Source: Litorimonas sp.
GTDB lineage: Bacteria > Pseudomonadota > Alphaproteobacteria > Caulobacterales > Maricaulaceae
Reading direction: 5' to 3'
Length of the DNA stretch: 23,435 bases
Assembly (NCBI GenBank): GCA_029936425.1
Contig: JAPYSU010000026.1
Span: 1 to 23,435, forward strand
The position numbers and the translations under genes were made by a program. Position 1 is the stretch's first letter, and each line of letters starts with the position of its first letter. The notes beneath the pieces were generated by a model. The model was not told where the DNA came from. It was given only the letters and a program-made list of their open reading frames with translations, and searched no databases. Positions 1 to 6,555 of this stretch are shown piece after piece.

Positions 1-140
1 TTGCAAGGCCGCTGCGATAAAACCGCTGCCGCGGGGCTTGGCCCTTGCGAAACATAACCAAATTCGGTCTCCGGCAAGGATACCGACCCCGCGGGCAGTC
101 CACCTTATTCAAGGACGAACGCCAAAGCTGACCCCAAGAT
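1..140 (+). ncRNA. ssrS: Probable 6S RNA, 5' end cut by the window edge
   Basis: No reading frame here looks like a protein, but the sequence folds like 6S RNA, which binds sigma70 RNA polymerase holoenzyme by mimicking an open promoter. The arms CTGCCGCGGGG (about 26-36) and CCCCGCGGGCAG (about 89-100) form the long apical hairpin. Outside them lie a 5' bubble strand (GCTGCGATAAAACCG) and a 3' bubble strand with a small hairpin, CCTT-att-CAAGG, followed by GACGA. The CACCTT...TTCAAGG pattern and an opening TTGCAAGG resemble E. coli 6S (TTCGCAAGCGGG; CACCTTG...TTCAAGG). ACCCCAAGA at 131-139 would be the 3' strand of the closing stem, whose 5' strand lies off the window. The 3' end is approximate. 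Rfam RF00013 is the family to compare. Confidence 0.6.
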
Positions 141-464
141 GGGCAGTGGGACGAAAGGCATGGGTGAAATACGATTTTATAAAAAATATACCCTGTCATT
201 CCGCACAAGGCCGACAGGCCGCAGAGCGCCCGCGTCTACGCGCGGAATGACAGGACAGAGAAAAGAGTCGTATCCTTACTCACTCCGCTTCGCAGTGCTG
301 CGTTTGGATGGGCAAGTGGGTAGCGGGACACAGCGCCGGCGAAAAATATGTCCCTGATTTTTCGACCAATTTTTCTCTCGAAATGGAATATTTCGAAAAT
401 AACTTGTATTTCCTATAAAATGATATCATATTGTATGTAATTCATTGAGAGAAGGATTTGGGTT
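141..464. other. Intergenic region upstream of the SPFH operon
   Basis: About 320 bases without a convincing gene. It holds the palindromic element at 192-254 and then an A+T-rich stretch. The promoter of the downstream operon should lie at about 400-440, where TTGTAT, TATAAAAT and a small palindrome ATGATATCAT occur, but no -35/-10 pair has good spacing. The short reading frames across 38-357 run through the structured RNA and the repeat and have no protein-like composition. Confidence 0.6.
192..254. repeat. Palindromic intergenic (REP-like) element
   Basis: A 63-base element bounded by a perfect 13-bp inverted repeat: CCTGTCATTCCGC at 192-204 and its reverse complement GCGGAATGACAGG at 242-254. 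The interior has secondary hairpins, for example GGCC-GACA-GGCC at 208-219, and is much richer in G+C than its flanks. Ends reading GTCATTCCGC are typical of short dispersed palindromic units in alphaproteobacterial intergenic DNA (family knowledge). I saw no second copy in this window, so dispersal is inferred. Confidence 0.65.
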
Positions 465-1343
465 ATGGGTAAAGAAAACGACATTCGTGAAATAGAGGTC
501 AAATCGGTCAGTGGTATTCCCCTGCTTCTGATATTACTGGTCGTCACCATTATAGCGATATTGGCCCTGGTCGGACTTGATATGTCGCCGGCTCTGCGAA
601 TTACGATTATCGCCATCGGGTTACCAATTTTGCTGATTGCCTTTTCGGGGCTTTACAAAGTTGAACCGAACCAATCTGCGGTCTTGAGTCTGTTCGGAAA
701 ATATATTGGCTCTGTCCGTACGCCCGGCCTGCGCTTTAATAATCCGTTCTATACCAAACAAAAAATTAGCTTGCGTGTTCGCAACTTTGAAAGCGGGAAA
801 CTCAAGGTCAATGAACTGGATGGCTCCCCGATTGAAATCGCCGCCATCGTTGTCTGGGAAGTCAATGATTCTGCCGAAGCCGTCTTTAATGTCGATAGTT
901 ACGAGAGTTTTGTTCAAATTCAGTCCGAGGCCGCAATCCGGTCCATGGCGACCAGCTATCCATATGATCAGCATGAAGCCGATCAAATCAGCTTGCGTTC
1001 TCACCCGATGGAAATTTCGGATCGATTGCGGCACGAGATTCAAGATCGTCTGGCTCAAGCCGGGATTAATGTGATTGAGGCGCGGATTTCTCATCTTGCC
1101 TATTCCCCCGAAATCGCCGGAGCCATGCTTCAGCGTCAACAGGCCGGCGCCATCATTGCCGCCCGTAAGAAAATTGTCGAAGGCGCGGTTGGCATGGTTG
1201 AAGATGCTTTGCTCGAGCTTAAATCAAAAGATATTATCGATCTTGATCCAGAGCGCCGGGCCGCCATGGTCTCCAATCTTTTGGTTGTACTTTGTTCTGA
1301 CAAGGCGACCCAGCCTGTCGTGAATACAGGATCCCTTTACTAA
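465..1343 (+). CDS. SPFH/band-7 (prohibitin-homology) membrane protein
   Basis: 292 aa. Two hydrophobic helices lie near residues 18-37 and 45-63, followed by an SPFH/band-7 domain (about 62-260) opening LYKVEPNQSAVLSLFGKYIG. The later part is helical and charged (RQQAGAIIAARKKIVEGA), as in stomatin/prohibitin relatives that oligomerise into membrane scaffolds. The C-terminus (NLLVVLCSDKATQPVVNTG) resembles the SPFH subfamily encoded next to Arc-type ribbon-helix-helix genes. The ATG start has AGAAGGA about nine bases upstream. It is the first gene of a four-gene run, with 14 bases to the next gene. Such proteins organise membrane microdomains or act with membrane proteases; no partner protease gene is visible here, so the specific role is unknown. 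Confidence 0.85.
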   Translation: MGKENDIREIEVKSVSGIPLLLILLVVTIIAILALVGLDMSPALRITIIAIGLPILLIAFSGLYKVEPNQSAVLSLFGKYIGSVRTPGLRFNNPFYTKQKISLRVRNFESGKLKVNELDGSPIEIAAIVVWEVNDSAEAVFNVDSYESFVQIQSEAAIRSMATSYPYDQHEADQISLRSHPMEISDRLRHEIQDRLAQAGINVIEARISHLAYSPEIAGAMLQRQQAGAIIAARKKIVEGAVGMVEDALLELKSKDIIDLDPERRAAMVSNLLVVLCSDKATQPVVNTGSLY

Positions 1344-1357
1344 GGTGACTGGTTGAT

Positions 1358-1561
1358 TTGCCCCGGAAAACACAAAATAAATCGGCTAAGAAATCCTTTC
1401 CTTTGCGTGTGAATGCAGAGGTGCTGGACGCGATGAAGCGGTGGTCTGATGATGAGTTGCGGTCGCTAAACGGGCAAATAGAATTTATTCTCCGGGAGGC
1501 TTTGCGAAAGCAGGGACGACTCAAAAAAAGAGATTTGGAACAGGAGACCGAAAATGAGTGA
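1358..1561 (+). CDS. Arc-like ribbon-helix-helix DNA-binding protein
   Basis: 67 aa, probably starting at TTG with AAGGTG ten bases upstream. The pattern is a basic N-terminus, a short beta strand (SFPLRVNAEV, residues 13-22), a helix (LDAMKRWSDDE) and a second helix after a turn (RSLNGQIEFILREALRKQG). That is the layout of Arc/MetJ-type dimeric repressors, where the strand enters the DNA major groove. It follows the SPFH gene closely, and its stop overlaps the start of the next gene at 1554, so it is co-transcribed and probably translationally coupled. It may autoregulate the operon. No toxin-like partner is adjacent, so a toxin-antitoxin reading is not supported. Confidence 0.75.
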   Translation: MPRKTQNKSAKKSFPLRVNAEVLDAMKRWSDDELRSLNGQIEFILREALRKQGRLKKRDLEQETENE

Positions 1562-1733
1562 AAAATGGGAATATAAAATCGTTCAACCGGAAAAAGGGGG
1601 CGGTATCACCGGCGCCGACATCAGGGCACATAGCGCCGAATTTCTCAATAAATATGGCCGTGAAGGGTGGGAGTGTTACCACGTCAAAACAGATGATCAC
1701 CCTTCGGTTTTCTATCTGAAACGAAAATTATAG
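1554..1733 (+). CDS. Small DUF4177-like protein, copy 1
   Basis: 59 aa. ATG at 1554 overlaps the last 8 bases of the upstream gene, with CAGGAG at 1541-1546 as ribosome-binding site. The protein begins MSEKWEYKIVQPEKG, carries FLNKYGREGWECYHV near residues 30-44 and ends FYLKRKL. The N-terminal WEYK(I/V)V, central LxxxGxEGWE and C-terminal YLKR signatures are those of the DUF4177 family, small alpha/beta proteins of unknown function. It pairs with a second copy of similar size ten bases downstream; outside the family motifs the two diverge, pointing to an old duplication. It has no signal peptide or membrane segment, so it is probably cytoplasmic. Confidence 0.75.
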   Translation: MSEKWEYKIVQPEKGGGITGADIRAHSAEFLNKYGREGWECYHVKTDDHPSVFYLKRKL

Positions 1734-1742
1734 GAGCGGGAC

Positions 1743-1919
1743 GTGCGGGAAAAGAAATGGGAATATAAAGTCGAGCGGGTGAAGCCCTCAGTCTTCGGCA
1801 CGACGGACAAGCAAAATGCCCAGATTGAAGAGCGGTTAAACCGATTAGGTCTTGAAGGCTGGGAGCTTGTGAATGTGGTTCTTTACGGTCAACAGCGTCA
1901 TCTTTATTTGAAGCGTTAA
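1743..1919 (+). CDS. Small DUF4177-like protein, copy 2
   Basis: 58 aa with a GTG start at 1743. The Shine-Dalgarno AGGAG at 1732-1736 overlaps the stop of copy 1. The protein begins VREKKWEYKVERVK, has LNRLGLEGWELVNVV around residues 32-46 and ends HLYLKR, the DUF4177 pattern again. It closes the SPFH operon and converges with the glycosyltransferase gene, 12 bases separating the two stops. No clear terminator lies between them, so the transcripts may overlap. Function is unknown. Confidence 0.75.
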   Translation: MREKKWEYKVERVKPSVFGTTDKQNAQIEERLNRLGLEGWELVNVVLYGQQRHLYLKR

Positions 1920-1931
1920 TTACGAATAACT

Positions 1932-3083
1932 TTAGTTTTTCGGTACTGACTTCCCTCGCATTATTCTCCAAAGGCGGCGGCCGGTTCTCTTGACAAGGTG
2001 GTAGGGGCTACTTGCGAGCCGGGCGAGCCGTCTGACCCGGCGCCAACGTTTTCTGGCAACCGGGGTATATTCCGGCGTCAGGTAATCATAAAATACCTCT
2101 GAGACGGCTTCCCAACTATATTTCTGGGCATGCGCGACACAGGCGTGGCGGGACAGTTCCAGGGCCTCCAGACACGCCGTTTTCAAATCCTCATTAATGG
2201 CGCCCGCCCTCGAGCCCGGAATAATATCGATAGGGCCGGAAACAGGATATCCGGCGACGGGCGTGCCTGTGGCCATGGCTTCGATGATGACCAATCCAAA
2301 TGTATCGGTCTTGGAGGGAAAAACAAAAACATCCGCATCGGCAAAATAACGCGCCAGATCCTCTCCGAATTTTGGGCCAGGGAAAGTCACCTCTGGATAT
2401 TTCTTTTTCAATTGCGCTAATTGCGGGCCGTCCCCGATGACGACTTTGGAGCCGGGCAGGTCTAAGTCCAGGAAAGACTCTATATTTTTCTCGACGGCGA
2501 TGCGGCCGACATTGACCCATATCGGTCGTTCCAGTTTTTTATATACATCATCAGGCGAGAAGCGGCGACCAGGATTGAAAATTTCCATATCCACACCCCG
2601 GGCCCATGGCGCGAGTTTGGTAAAGCCACGCTCGTTCAGAAAGTCTACCATAGAAGGCGTGGTTACCATGGTTCGTCCACCGGAATTGTGGAAGTCCCGG
2701 ACCAATTTATAGGTCCAGGATATAGGGATAAACGGAAACCGGGCTTTGATATATTCAGGAAATTTTGTGTGGTAACTCGTGGTAAAAGGCATGCCCCATC
2801 TAAGGCAGAGCGATCGGGCCATCTGACCCAGAGGCCCTTCCGTTGCGATGTGAATGGCTTCAGGTCCAAATTTGCTTATTCGTTCCTTGACGCTATTGAA
2901 CGCGAAGGGGGCCAAACGTATGTCCGAATAGGTCGGCAAGGGGAGAGTGAAATATCCGTCTGAGGGCGCGATGACTTCCACCACATGCCCTTTCTCTCGC
3001 AGCGCCTCGACTGTTTGTGTCAGAGTACGCACAACGCCGTTGATCTGTGGATGCCAGGCATCAGTAATAATCAGAATTTTCAT
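1932..3083 (-). CDS. GT4-type glycosyltransferase (GT-B fold)
   Basis: 383 aa from the ATG at 3083; TTG at 3101 and ATG at 3095 are possible longer starts, and none has a strong ribosome-binding site. The N-terminus MKILIITDAWHPQINGVVRTL is the classic nucleotide-sugar:lipid glycosyltransferase opening with its glycine-rich acceptor loop. The C-terminal half has VGRIAVEKNIESFL and the donor-binding stretch DTFGLVIIEAMATGTPV, including the acidic EX7E-type region of retaining GT4 enzymes. There is a basic C-terminal tail (RKRWRRVRR...). The closest known groups are GDP-mannose-dependent mannosyltransferases and SqdX/diacylglycerol glycosyltransferases, so a membrane-associated glycolipid role is likely. 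Substrate cannot be read from sequence. Confidence 0.85.
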   Translation of the reverse strand: MKILIITDAWHPQINGVVRTLTQTVEALREKGHVVEVIAPSDGYFTLPLPTYSDIRLAPFAFNSVKERISKFGPEAIHIATEGPLGQMARSLCLRWGMPFTTSYHTKFPEYIKARFPFIPISWTYKLVRDFHNSGGRTMVTTPSMVDFLNERGFTKLAPWARGVDMEIFNPGRRFSPDDVYKKLERPIWVNVGRIAVEKNIESFLDLDLPGSKVVIGDGPQLAQLKKKYPEVTFPGPKFGEDLARYFADADVFVFPSKTDTFGLVIIEAMATGTPVAGYPVSGPIDIIPGSRAGAINEDLKTACLEALELSRHACVAHAQKYSWEAVSEVFYDYLTPEYTPVARKRWRRVRRLARLASSPYHLVKRTGRRLWRIMRGKSVPKN

Positions 3084-3596
3084 ACTCTTAGGCATTACCA
3101 AGGGCGATTATCAGCACAATATATATTAAATATCACAAACATCATAATTATTGTTCGTTTCTTCTGATTCCCCCTCGGCTCCCCTCAAACGAGGAGAAGA
3201 ATCGATTTTATACAATGACTATACACAGAATCAGGTCTTTCTGACCCTATTTTTATACCTCAAAACCTCTAAGCAGAAGGCGACGATAAGGTGTGCCGAT
3301 TTGGGTCTTGTTCTGCTTTAAAATGATTTGATTTTAAGCCGAGAAATCGTGTGACAGTTTTGTAAAAAATTCAATGTATTTCCAAGGGCTTAACGTTTCA
3401 TAAACCTTTTTCGGCCCATTTCAGGACTACTAAGTATTGACGTGAAAGCCGAATTACACACTATATGTAGTCCAAGCCATTCGGTTTTGTGTTTACGGAA
3501 TAGATGTGGGGAACAGTCCCGATGGGGCTGCTTTCGAGTCCGCTAAACACTTGAAATGAAGCGGCGACAGTAACATCTAGGGAGGGGTGAAAGACC
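3084..3596. other. Intergenic control region between the glycosyltransferase and nrdA
   Basis: About 510 bases without a credible gene, A+T-rich from 3110 to 3420. It must hold the divergent promoters. The right-hand part contains the nrdA promoter and NrdR-like sites (3429-3471) and a leader of roughly 125 bases. At 3166-3204 there is an imperfect inverted repeat (GATTC...GAATC around C-rich and GAGGAG segments) of unknown meaning. No cobalamin riboswitch is seen, which fits a class I rather than class II reductase. Confidence 0.6.
3429..3471 (+). promoter_or_regulatory. nrdA promoter with tandem NrdR-box-like sites
   Basis: The downstream site ACACTATATGTAGT (3458-3471) closely matches the NrdR box (ACAC-A/T-ATATAT-type palindrome). 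A weaker copy, ACTAAGTATTG at 3429, matches the core ACTATATGTAG at 7 of 11 positions and lies exactly 31 bp upstream, three helical turns, as expected for tandem NrdR boxes. A good -35 (TTGACG, 3437-3442) overlaps the upstream box. The -10 (CTATAT, 3461-3466, spacing 18) lies inside the downstream box. Binding of NrdR with ATP/dATP would block polymerase. The nrdR gene is not in the window. Confidence 0.65.
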
Positions 3597-5528
3597 ATGA
3601 CAGAGAATAACGAAAGTGAATTTAATGCGATGAGCGAAGCGGATGTGGAGCTGATGGATTTAGCTGAACCCACCGAAGCGACTGTCGAGCCTAAGATTCA
3701 GACACAGAAACAAAAGACAGCTCAGCCCCTTAATGCTGATGTCGAACGTCCGCAGACAGTGCGGGCCCGCGATGCTCTGTTGACGGATTTCGGTAAGAAA
3801 ACGCTTGTTGACCGCTATCTTCTGCCTGAAGAAACGTATCAGGATATGTTTGCCCGTGTCTCCCGCGCCTATGCCGATGATACGGAACATGCTCAGCGCC
3901 TTTATAATTACATGTCCAAGCTTTGGTTCATGCCCGCGACTCCGGTCTTGTCAAATGGCGGGGCGGATCGCGGTCTGCCGATTTCCTGCTTTTTGAACTC
4001 TGTTGATGATAGTCTCGATTCGATTGTTGATATCTGGAACGAAAATGTCTGGCTCGCCTCTAATGGCGGCGGCATCGGAACCTATTGGGGCAATGTTCGC
4101 TCTATCGGCGAAAAAATTGGCCGAGCTGGTAAGACATCCGGAATTATCCCTTTCATCCGCGTCATGGACTCTCTGACTTTGGCGATTTCCCAAGGCTCAC
4201 TCCGCCGTGGCTCCGCCGCTGTTTATCTTGATATTCATCACCCGGAAATCGAAGAGTTTCTGGAAATCCGCAAACCTTCCGGCGATTTCAACCGCAAGTC
4301 CCTAAATCTTCATCACGGTCTGAACATCACGGATGAATTTATGGAAGCTGTCGCGTCCGGCGCCGAATTTGGCCTGCGTAGCCCGCATACAAATTTAGTG
4401 ATCAAAACCGTCAACGCTCGGAAGATCTGGCAGAAAATTCTGGAAATGCGTCTTCAGACTGGCGAGCCTTATATGGTGTTCTCCGATACGGTGAATAATG
4501 CGCTCGCCAAGCATCAACGCGACGCAGGTATGAAGGTGCAGCAGTCTAATCTCTGCGCTGAAATCATGCTCGCCACGGGCCGCGACAAATATGATAAAGA
4601 GCGGACAGCGGTTTGCTGTCTTTCGTCACTTAACGCTGAACGTTGGGACGAGTGGAAAGACCAAGAGGGCTTTATCGAAGACATTATGCGTTTCCTCGAC
4701 AATGTTCTGGAGAGCTTCATCCGCAATGCGCCGGATAAGATGGCTGAAGCCAAATATTCCGCCATGCGTGAACGCTCCGTTGGTCTCGGCTTGATGGGTT
4801 TCCATTCGCTGTTGCAGTCAAAGAACATTCCATTCGAAAGCGCGATGGCGAAAAGCTTCAATAATCGTATGTTCTCTTTTATCCGCAAAGAAGCGGACAA
4901 GGCCTCCAATACTCTGGCGGCTGAGCGCGGGGCTTGCCCGGATGCGCAGGATATGGGCGTCACAGATGAGCGGTTCAGCCATAAAATGGCTGTGGCTCCA
5001 ACGGCGTCTATTTCGATTATTTGCGGCGGAACCTCTGCCGGCATCGAGCCGATACCGGCCAATATTTACACTCATAAAACTTTGTCTGGGTCTTTCACAG
5101 TTCGTAACAAGTTTCTTGAAGCCTTGCTCGAAGAGAAGGGCATGAACACAGAAGGTGTTTGGGCCACGATTTTGGAAAATGAAGGATCTGTGCAGCATCT
5201 GGAAGATTTAGATGAACATGAAAAGGCCGTTTTCCGGACAGCGTTTGAAATTGATCAACGTTGGGTCATCGAACATGCCGCCGACCGCGCTCCACACATC
5301 TGTCAAGCACAGTCGCTGAATATCTTCATCCCGGGAGATGTTGATAAATGGGATCTTCATATGCTGCATTGGCAGGCTTGGGAGAAAGGTGTAAAATCGC
5401 TTTATTATTGCCGCTCAAAATCGATTGCCCGAGCAGGTTTTGCAGGCTCCGAAAATAAATCCGAAATTGAGCAAGCCATGGAAGCGGCGGCCCCGACGGA
5501 TTATGAGGAATGCCTCGCCTGTCAATAA
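3597..5528 (+). CDS. nrdA: Class I ribonucleoside-diphosphate reductase, alpha subunit
   Basis: 643 aa. It reduces ribonucleoside diphosphates to deoxyribonucleotides using a radical delivered by the beta subunit. Visible residues are Cys131 in PISCFLNS and Cys340 in AVCCLSS (the reducing pair), the radical site N318-L-C320-A-E322, the tandem tyrosines of the radical path in LYYCRS (603-604), and a C-terminal CLAC pair (639, 642) for thioredoxin/glutaredoxin. YY and the absence of a cobalamin domain or B12 riboswitch indicate class I. E. coli NrdA is about 760 aa; here residues 1-55 are polar and low-complexity, and the N-terminal ATP cone is not seen. No nrdB follows. The ATG start follows AGGGAGGGG at 3579-3587. 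Confidence 0.93.
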   Translation: MTENNESEFNAMSEADVELMDLAEPTEATVEPKIQTQKQKTAQPLNADVERPQTVRARDALLTDFGKKTLVDRYLLPEETYQDMFARVSRAYADDTEHAQRLYNYMSKLWFMPATPVLSNGGADRGLPISCFLNSVDDSLDSIVDIWNENVWLASNGGGIGTYWGNVRSIGEKIGRAGKTSGIIPFIRVMDSLTLAISQGSLRRGSAAVYLDIHHPEIEEFLEIRKPSGDFNRKSLNLHHGLNITDEFMEAVASGAEFGLRSPHTNLVIKTVNARKIWQKILEMRLQTGEPYMVFSDTVNNALAKHQRDAGMKVQQSNLCAEIMLATGRDKYDKERTAVCCLSSLNAERWDEWKDQEGFIEDIMRFLDNVLESFIRNAPDKMAEAKYSAMRERSVGLGLMGFHSLLQSKNIPFESAMAKSFNNRMFSFIRKEADKASNTLAAERGACPDAQDMGVTDERFSHKMAVAPTASISIICGGTSAGIEPIPANIYTHKTLSGSFTVRNKFLEALLEEKGMNTEGVWATILENEGSVQHLEDLDEHEKAVFRTAFEIDQRWVIEHAADRAPHICQAQSLNIFIPGDVDKWDLHMLHWQAWEKGVKSLYYCRSKSIARAGFAGSENKSEIEQAMEAAAPTDYEECLACQ

Positions 5529-5561
5529 AGCAAATAAACCTTAAACTGATTTAAAAGACGA

Positions 5562-5591
5562 GCGTCCGATATCTGTATCGGGCGCTTTTTT
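5562..5591 (+). terminator. Rho-independent terminator of nrdA
   Basis: The stem GCGTCCGATA (5562-5571) pairs with TATCGGGCGC (5576-5585) with one G-U pair, loop TCTG, followed by six T. It lies 33 bases after the nrdA stop, so nrdA is probably monocistronic. Confidence 0.9.
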
Positions 5592-5662
5592 GTGTCTTTC
5601 CCGCCACATATACGAAAAATTTACACTGAATTGGAAACATATCTGTTCAAACAACGTAATAA

Positions 5663-5708
5663 TGTCATAATCTTATGACACCTAAACGAAAATTAAGTGT
5701 ATACACTT
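5663..5708. promoter_or_regulatory. Two perfect palindromes upstream of the secreted protein gene
   Basis: TGTCATAA-tc-TTATGACA (5663-5680) and AAGTGTATACACTT (5695-5708) are both perfect inverted repeats. Their centres are 30 bp apart, about three helical turns, so proteins bound there would sit on one face. They lie 51-96 bases before the start at 5759. The TGTATACA core of the second resembles operators of some GntR-family regulators. The regulator(s) cannot be identified from this window. Confidence 0.55.
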
Positions 5709-5758
5709 TTCAGTAGTATTTTGATGTTGCTTTGAAACTGGCAAAATAAGAAAGGCAA

Positions 5759-6490
5759 ATGAGCGTGTTGACAATATACCAGCACAAAATCCTCAAACGC
5801 ATCTGCGTTATGCCTCTTGCCATATGTGCTATTTTTTCTATTTCCGTTTCCGCAACAGCTCAAGACTCTTCAACGCAAAAAGTTGGAACGCATGAGGGGC
5901 TCAATTTCAATCTTGGATCAACTATCAACCCCGAATATTCATCTGAATTTCAAATGCAAGAAGGGCTAATTGATCTGCCTTCGGAAAGCGTTGGGTCAAC
6001 TTTGTTTAAGTTGGATATATCCGACCCGAAATGTTTGACAGGCTCCGGCAACTGCTTACGGAGAAATGAAAATGTCAATCTGGGTATGACGCGGCAATTC
6101 ACAAGCGGCGTTGCGAAAGGTCTCGATCTGTCTTTAACGCCCAGAGCGTCCATGCGGTTTAATGATGAAGAATCCTCTGCTCTCGTCGGGGCCGTTGTCG
6201 AAATCGGGAAGGATCTTCGTGAGGGATCGGAATTTGAGAATAACACTTGGTATGTTTTTGCCGGGGCAGATGCCGAAGCTCTGACATATTCACCAAATTC
6301 TATTGGCCGCCTGACAAATGGACAGTTTCACTTGCAGGACCGAATTATCGTCGGCGATGCCCAGGCTGGTGTTGGCTATCGGATCGGCGACGCAGATGTT
6401 TCTCTGTCATATATGCGCCGCGAAGCAACCGCAGAAGATTTCAGCTTTTCCGAAGATGCGGCCGCTCTTTCCTTTACTTGGAAGAGATAG
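5759..6490 (+). CDS. Secreted, probably outer-membrane beta-barrel protein (LpxR/DUF2219-like?)
   Basis: 243 aa. A signal peptide is clear (basic start, hydrophobic LAICAIFSISVSATAQ, cleavage near residue 35). The mature protein has alternating short beta-rich segments (GLDLSLTPRASMRF, VGYRIGDADVSLSYMRREA) and ends DAAALSFTWKR, with aromatic/hydrophobic alternation and a basic last residue, as in barrel proteins. The YRIGDADVSLSYMRRE...F segment recalls the end of lipid A 3-O-deacylase-like DUF2219 proteins, but those are usually over 300 aa and no catalytic residues can be assigned, so the name is tentative. The ATG has AAAGG just three to four bases upstream. A terminator follows at 6514-6534. 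Two palindromes upstream suggest tight regulation. Confidence 0.6.
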   Translation: MSVLTIYQHKILKRICVMPLAICAIFSISVSATAQDSSTQKVGTHEGLNFNLGSTINPEYSSEFQMQEGLIDLPSESVGSTLFKLDISDPKCLTGSGNCLRRNENVNLGMTRQFTSGVAKGLDLSLTPRASMRFNDEESSALVGAVVEIGKDLREGSEFENNTWYVFAGADAEALTYSPNSIGRLTNGQFHLQDRIIVGDAQAGVGYRIGDADVSLSYMRREATAEDFSFSEDAAALSFTWKR

Positions 6491-6513
6491 ATTCCTCCCA
6501 GTCCAAGATAAAA

Positions 6514-6534
6514 AAAGCGCCTTGAAGGCGCTTT
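6514..6534 (-). terminator. Shared hairpin terminator between convergent genes
   Basis: AAAGCGCC (6514-6521) pairs with GGCGCTTT (6527-6534), loop TTGAA. Read on the minus strand it is followed by a run of T, so it mainly ends the hydrolase transcript. It may also stop plus-strand transcripts of the upstream gene. Confidence 0.8.
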
Positions 6535-6555
6535 ATACTCTGAGTGTTGACCAAC

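Noticed and set aside
38..357. Overlapping short open frames at the left end
   Set aside because: They run through the 6S-like structure and the palindromic element, lack ribosome-binding sites and have no protein-like composition.
1358..1919. Toxin-antitoxin system suggested by the ribbon-helix-helix gene
   Set aside because: No toxin-family partner is adjacent; the neighbours are an SPFH protein and DUF4177-like proteins.
1684..1971. A 95-codon open frame on the minus strand
   Set aside because: It lies opposite the two DUF4177-like genes, which have clear family motifs and ribosome-binding sites.
3166..3204. Imperfect inverted repeat (GATTC...GAATC) with C- and G-rich arms
   Set aside because: The pairing is broken, there is no T tract and no second copy was seen; it was not enough to call a terminator or repeat family.
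5541..5554. CtrA-like site TTAA-N-TTAA after nrdA
   Set aside because: The spacer is six bases, not the seven required, and the position after the stop makes no regulatory sense.
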